Positions 60,421 through 64,000 of a DNA stretch of 64,000 bases are shown here, in pieces. The stretch is from Lachnospiraceae bacterium (GTDB lineage: Bacteria; Bacillota; Clostridia; Lachnospirales; Lachnospiraceae): the NCBI GenBank assembly GCA_009911505.1, contig QXXL01000005.1:1-64000 (forward strand). Reading direction: 5' to 3'. Below the pieces are notes generated by a model. That model did not search any database. It was not told the origin of the DNA and saw only the letters and a list, made by a program, of their open reading frames with translations. The number at the start of each line of letters is the position of its first letter. Position 1 is the stretch's first letter. The translations under genes were made by a program, and so were the position numbers.

Positions 60421-61563
60421 CTACCACCTGCTTTCAATAAATTCGTATACTTCTGCTTCCGTATCCAAAATCTGCCCCACATCTGGGTCTTTAATAAAGG
60501 CAGCCTGCCGCATACATGCTTCTATAATATCGGGTATTTGCAAAAATGCAATTTTCCTGTCCAAAAACAGGGCCACTGCCTTTTCGTTTGCCGCGTTAAA
60601 TACTGTGGGCAGATTGCCGCCGGCCCCCATTGCTTCAAACGCCAGGGAAAGCCCGCGGAAAGTACTTTGATCCGGCGGCTCAAACGTCAGGCTTTTAAGC
60701 GCAAACAAATCCAGCCGCCCTCCGCTTAACGCGCGCCGTTTAGGATAATACAGGGCATACTGAATCGGCAGGCGCATATCAGGCGTACCAAGCTGCGCTA
60801 TTACAGCGCCGTCTTCAAATTCCACTGCAGAATGGATCACGCTTTGTGGATGGACAGTTACCTGTATCTGATCCGCTTCTACGCCAAACAGCCACTTTGC
60901 TTCCATCACTTCCAGCCCTTTGTTAACCAATGTTGCAGAATCAACCGTGATTTTTTTGCCCATTGCCCAGTTCGGGTGCTTAAGGGCTTCCTCCACCTGG
61001 ATATGGCAAAGCTCCTCCCTTGTCTTCCCGCGAAACGGGCCGCCAGATGCAGTCAGGATAATTTTAGCAATCCGGTTGCCGCCTTCCCCTTGTAACGATT
61101 GGAAAATAGCACTGTGCTCACTGTCTACCGGAAGGATAGGCACACGGTGCTGCCGCGCTAACGGCATAATAATATGCCCTGCCGTTACCAGCGTTTCTTT
61201 GTTGGCCAGTGCAATCGCTTTGTGGCTTTTGATAGCGGCAATAGTTGGGCGGATGCCAAGCATTCCTACAATAGCAGTTACCAGGATTTCAGACTGTGGT
61301 TCAGCTGCTACTTCCAGCAGGCCATCCATGCCAGAAACAATGCGGATGTGAAGATCCGCGGTGCGAAGGCGCAGTTCTTTTGCCTGTGCTTCGTCCCATA
61401 CAGCGGCAAGCAGCGGATGAAATTCACGGATCTGCTCTTCTAAAAGCGTGATATTGCTGCCTGCGGCAAGAGCTGTGATTTGTATGTCTTTTTGTTCTCT
61501 TACTACTTCTAATGTCTGGGTCCCGATAGAACCGGTAGAACCTAATATTGCTATTTTTTTCAT
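60421..61563 (-). CDS. dxr: 1-deoxy-D-xylulose 5-phosphate reductoisomerase
   Basis: The protein has 380 residues from the ATG at 61563 with GAAAGG upstream. It carries out the second step of the MEP pathway with NADPH. The N-terminal GSTGSIG (8-14) binds NADPH; LPVDSEHSAIFQSL and ILTASGGPFRGK form the substrate site; WAMGKKITVDSATLVNKGLEVMEA is diagnostic. Its stop codon is fused into the rseP translation start region. Confidence 0.96.
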   Translation of the reverse strand: MKKIAILGSTGSIGTQTLEVVREQKDIQITALAAGSNITLLEEQIREFHPLLAAVWDEAQAKELRLRTADLHIRIVSGMDGLLEVAAEPQSEILVTAIVGMLGIRPTIAAIKSHKAIALANKETLVTAGHIIMPLARQHRVPILPVDSEHSAIFQSLQGEGGNRIAKIILTASGGPFRGKTREELCHIQVEEALKHPNWAMGKKITVDSATLVNKGLEVMEAKWLFGVEADQIQVTVHPQSVIHSAVEFEDGAVIAQLGTPDMRLPIQYALYYPKRRALSGGRLDLFALKSLTFEPPDQSTFRGLSLAFEAMGAGGNLPTVFNAANEKAVALFLDRKIAFLQIPDIIEACMRQAAFIKDPDVGQILDTEAEVYEFIESRW

Positions 61564-61648
61564 ATGTGGCCTTTCTATATTGTTATCCTTATCATAAGCT
61601 GGCAGGCCAAATGATATTGGCAAGGCAAAACTGCCAGAAACAGCCCCG

Positions 61649-62449
61649 TCACATCAGATAAGCCGCCAGAAAATAAACGGCTGGCGCCGTAAATATTACG
61701 CTGTCAAACCGGTCTAATATCCCGCCATGACCCGGAATGAGCCTGCCATAATCCTTTATTTCATAATTCCTCTTCACTGCAGACGCCGCCAAATCCCCTA
61801 CCATAGATATCAAAGCGCCAATGCCGCTTATTACGGAAAGCATTACTATTTCCTGCGCCCCCGCCTGCATAGCTCCCCTGAATACCCAGCCGTACAGGCC
61901 AGTCAGAAGCATGCTCCCGGCCACACCGCCAATTGCCCCTTCGATTGATTTTTTGGGGCTTAGCTTTGGCGACATTTTATGCTTACCAAACAACACGCCT
62001 ACACAATACGCACAGGTATCACATCCCCAGGAGCATAAAAAAATCAGCCATACAATATAGCTCCCCCGTGCTAGCATCCTGGCCTGATAGATATAGGAAA
62101 TCATCACCGCCACATAAAATATTCCAAAATAAGCCGCAAATATCTGCTCCGTTTGGTACTTTGGATAAGTAAACACATAGACAAACATCAAAAGCACCAG
62201 CGAGCCAATAGCAAATATCATCATATCCGGAAGAAATGGATGGTACAGATTCGCATAAAATACAGCGGCCGCCAGATATCCGGCTATACCTGCTACGTTC
62301 TTTTCAATTTTTAGAATACGGTACAGCTCAAACATCCCAATTATGGAAACCACAAAAAGCGCCGCCAGCAGCACATTCCCACCTGCTAAAATGAATGCCA
62401 GGGCAAGCGCCACCAGGACTATCCCGCTTACTAACCTCGTTTTAAACAT
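61649..62449 (-). CDS. cdsA: Phosphatidate cytidylyltransferase
   Basis: This is a 266-residue polytopic membrane enzyme from the ATG at 62449 (eight-base overlap with the uppS end, AGAGGA upstream). It makes CDP-diacylglycerol from phosphatidic acid and CTP. About seven to eight helices precede the C-terminal family motif (SAVKRNYEIKDYGRLIPGHGGILDRFDS). The length is normal. Confidence 0.95.
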   Translation of the reverse strand: MFKTRLVSGIVLVALALAFILAGGNVLLAALFVVSIIGMFELYRILKIEKNVAGIAGYLAAAVFYANLYHPFLPDMMIFAIGSLVLLMFVYVFTYPKYQTEQIFAAYFGIFYVAVMISYIYQARMLARGSYIVWLIFLCSWGCDTCAYCVGVLFGKHKMSPKLSPKKSIEGAIGGVAGSMLLTGLYGWVFRGAMQAGAQEIVMLSVISGIGALISMVGDLAASAVKRNYEIKDYGRLIPGHGGILDRFDSVIFTAPAVYFLAAYLM

Positions 62450-63161
62450 TTGTATCCTCTTTTTCCCGGATGCCGCCGTATCTCCTGTCTCTGGCACTAT
62501 ATGCTTCCACAGCCTGTTTTAATTCCTGTTCCTTAAAATCCGGCCAGGGCGTATCCGTAAAATAAAATTCACTGTATGCCAGCTGCCAGAGCAGGTAGTT
62601 CGACAAACGCTGCTCCCCGCTGGTACGGATTAAAAGATCTGGATCGGGAATTTTCGCCGTATCCAGGTATGATGCAAACCTTGCTTCGTCTAATTCCCCT
62701 GCGGACAGCTTGTTTGCATCATAATCGTTAAGCATCTTCCTCATAGCGCGGATCATCTCATCCCTACTCCCATAATTAATGGCAATCTGCAGGTTCAGCC
62801 CGGTATAGCCTGCCGAGACTTCCTCCAACTCCCTGATATTCTTTTGAAACTTTGCACTTAAACGGGAAATATCCCCAATCACGCGCACACGCATATTGTT
62901 CTTTTTAGCCGTCCTCTGGCAGTTCTTTAAATAAGAATCCAAAAGCGTCATAAGGGCATTGACTTCTGTTGCCGGGCGGTTCCAGTTTTCAGTGGAAAAC
63001 GCGTACAGCGTTAAGTACCGTATGCCCATATCATGCGCCGCCTTACACACGGTTTCTACGTTCTTGGCCCCCATCGTATGCCCATAATTACGCGGCATCC
63101 CCTTTGACTTAGCCCAGCGTCCATTCCCGTCCAAGATAATTGCAACATGGTTTGGTATCAT
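62442..63161 (-). CDS. uppS: Undecaprenyl diphosphate synthase (isoprenyl transferase)
   Basis: The protein has 239 residues from the ATG at 63161 with AAAAGGGG upstream. The catalytic motif DGNGRWAKSKG (Asp11) and the segments YAFSTENWNRP, LNLQIAINYGSRDE and DLLIRTSGEQRLSNYLLWQLAYSE are all present. It builds the C55 lipid carrier for peptidoglycan and other wall polymers. The stop overlaps the cdsA start. Confidence 0.96.
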   Translation of the reverse strand: MIPNHVAIILDGNGRWAKSKGMPRNYGHTMGAKNVETVCKAAHDMGIRYLTLYAFSTENWNRPATEVNALMTLLDSYLKNCQRTAKKNNMRVRVIGDISRLSAKFQKNIRELEEVSAGYTGLNLQIAINYGSRDEMIRAMRKMLNDYDANKLSAGELDEARFASYLDTAKIPDPDLLIRTSGEQRLSNYLLWQLAYSEFYFTDTPWPDFKEQELKQAVEAYSARDRRYGGIREKEDTNV

Positions 63162-63189
63162 AAAGCTTTTTCCCCTTTTATAAATTATG

Positions 63190-63223
63190 GTAAAAACGGG
63201 GACACGCACGATGCAATGTCCCC
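63190..63223 (-). terminator. Hairpin between frr and uppS
   Basis: GGGGACA / TGTCCCC arms (63198-63223) are followed on the minus strand by CGTTTTTA. It may weaken transcription from pyrH-frr into uppS. Its loop-side and tail sequence resembles the hairpin at 22481-22505. Confidence 0.55.
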
Positions 63224-63253
63224 CCTTACTTACGAATTGATTTGCGGCAGCCG

Positions 63254-63805
63254 CTAAACCGTCATGATTTCTTTTGTTTTTGTTTCGACTGCTTTATCTA
63301 TTTTGGCAATATATTTGTCCGTCATCTTCTGTGCGTTATCTTCCAGATCCTTGACCTCGTCCTCGGACACATCCCCTTTACCGAGCTTTTTAAAGGTATC
63401 ATTGGCATCACGGCGGATATTACGGATAGCGACTTTTGCCGCTTCTCCTTTTTTCTTGATTTCCTTTGCAAGCTCTTTCCTGCGCTCTTCGGTCAACTCC
63501 GGAAATACCAAGCGAATGACCTTTCCATCGTTTGTCGGGTTAATCCCGATATCGGAAGACATAATCGCTTTTTCAATAACCTTGACCATAGATGCTTCCC
63601 ACGGCTGAATCTGCAGCATCCTCGGCTCTGGAGAATTGACGTTTGCTACCGACTGGATAGGTGTCGGCGTCCCGTAATAATCTACCCGCAGCTTGTCGAG
63701 CACATGCGGATTGGCACGCCCGGCGCGGATTGCGCCGTATTCTTCTTCTAAATTGTTCAATGACTTCTGCATTTTGGTATCAAATGGCTCTAACCTTGCA
63801 TCCAT
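63254..63805 (-). CDS. frr: Ribosome recycling factor
   Basis: The protein has 183 residues from the ATG at 63805, after GGGAGGGG; the TTG six codons upstream would place that site inside the gene. It splits post-termination ribosomes with EF-G. The three-helix bundle pattern and signatures (LNNLEEEYGAIRAGRANPHVL, VNSPEPRMLQIQPW, GINPTNDGKVIRL, VRRDAND-like IRRDAND) are typical. It directly follows pyrH, as in most bacteria. Confidence 0.97.
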   Translation of the reverse strand: MDARLEPFDTKMQKSLNNLEEEYGAIRAGRANPHVLDKLRVDYYGTPTPIQSVANVNSPEPRMLQIQPWEASMVKVIEKAIMSSDIGINPTNDGKVIRLVFPELTEERRKELAKEIKKKGEAAKVAIRNIRRDANDTFKKLGKGDVSEDEVKDLEDNAQKMTDKYIAKIDKAVETKTKEIMTV

Positions 63806-63825
63806 GAATAACCCCTCCCTCAACT

Positions 63826-64000
63826 TTATGATACTGTCACAACGGTTCCGTTAAAATCGCCGGAAATCGCATGTATGATACTGTCCTCTTCCTGTAATGC
63901 AAATACATACATCGGCATTTTATTCTCCATACACATTATGGATGCTGTCATATCTACAACAGAGAGCTTCTGTGCAATCACCTCTTCAATCGAAATGCTG
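63826..64000 (-). CDS. pyrH: Uridylate kinase PyrH, C-terminal part (cut by window end)
   Basis: The minus-strand frame running off the window end reads EEVIAQKLSVVDMTASIMCM then ENKMPMYVFAL and ends DFNGTVVTVS-stop. This is the C-terminus of bacterial UMP kinase, supported by the VVDMTA segment and the frr gene 20 bases downstream. About 57 residues are present; the N-terminal part lies beyond position 64000. Confidence 0.9.
   Translation of the reverse strand, partial: SISIEEVIAQKLSVVDMTASIMCMENKMPMYVFALQEEDSIIHAISGDFNGTVVTVS

Overview
The window looks like a chromosomal segment of a gut-type, spore-forming Gram-positive of the class Clostridia, most likely Lachnospiraceae. This rests on the gene set: PolC-type DNA polymerase III, RqcH, the FakA/Asp23 pair next to rpmB, the germination protein GerW, a ClpB promoter carrying a CIRCE operator, and very large secreted BspA-like proteins. 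The genus cannot be settled from sequence reading alone.

Layout: 1-2744 holds two small membrane-protein genes and rqcH on the plus strand, closed by a long two-way hairpin terminator. 2756-24648 is almost all minus strand: a 2473-residue secreted repeat protein, recG, fakA, an Asp23-family gene (divergent from rpmB at 14781), gerW, a DUF2953 gene, a conserved hypothetical, a NUDIX hydrolase, a SEDS/transpeptidase pair for cell-wall synthesis, a U32 peptidase, zapA, ruvB and ruvA. 24660-31690 is a worn accessory island: a cut-short HNH gene, a fic pseudogene split by a 160-bp palindromic MITE-like element, a putative antitoxin/acetyltransferase toxin pair, an IS256-type transposase relic, an intact AbiH-type phage-defence gene, an internally deleted IS66 relic, and several families of short repeats. 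31692-42502 holds a frameshifted MATE-like transporter, a 2829-residue secreted GH2 glycosidase and a polysaccharide deacetylase.

42562-48384 carries clpB, a remnant of a conjugative-element KTR protein, ilvN, ilvB and a TetR regulator. 48385-50391 is a second scarred zone (fragments of an HTH gene and an unrecognised gene, plus repeat copies) around a ferredoxin / membrane 4Fe-4S protein / thioredoxin cluster. 50392-64000 returns to core genes on the minus strand: rnhA, a metallo-beta-lactamase-fold hydrolase, an amidohydrolase, tRNA-Thr (plus strand), polC, a YbaK-type deacylase, and the ispG-rseP-dxr-cdsA-uppS-frr-pyrH cluster for isoprenoid, phospholipid and cell-envelope supply.

The least explained signal is a family of short dispersed repeats. 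One type ends in ACACGCTCTA. A second has the core GACTGACGGCCCCTTTGCC. They lie at gene-truncation junctions and intergenic scars throughout the window. Together with the TA-flanked palindromic element in fic and the ACTATCACGGAAAC palindromes around abiH, they point to small non-coding mobile or recombinogenic elements shaping the accessory regions. I did not find a clearly new multi-gene system. The best candidates for new biology are these repeat families, the antitoxin/GNAT pair and the ferredoxin-NapH-like-thioredoxin cluster.
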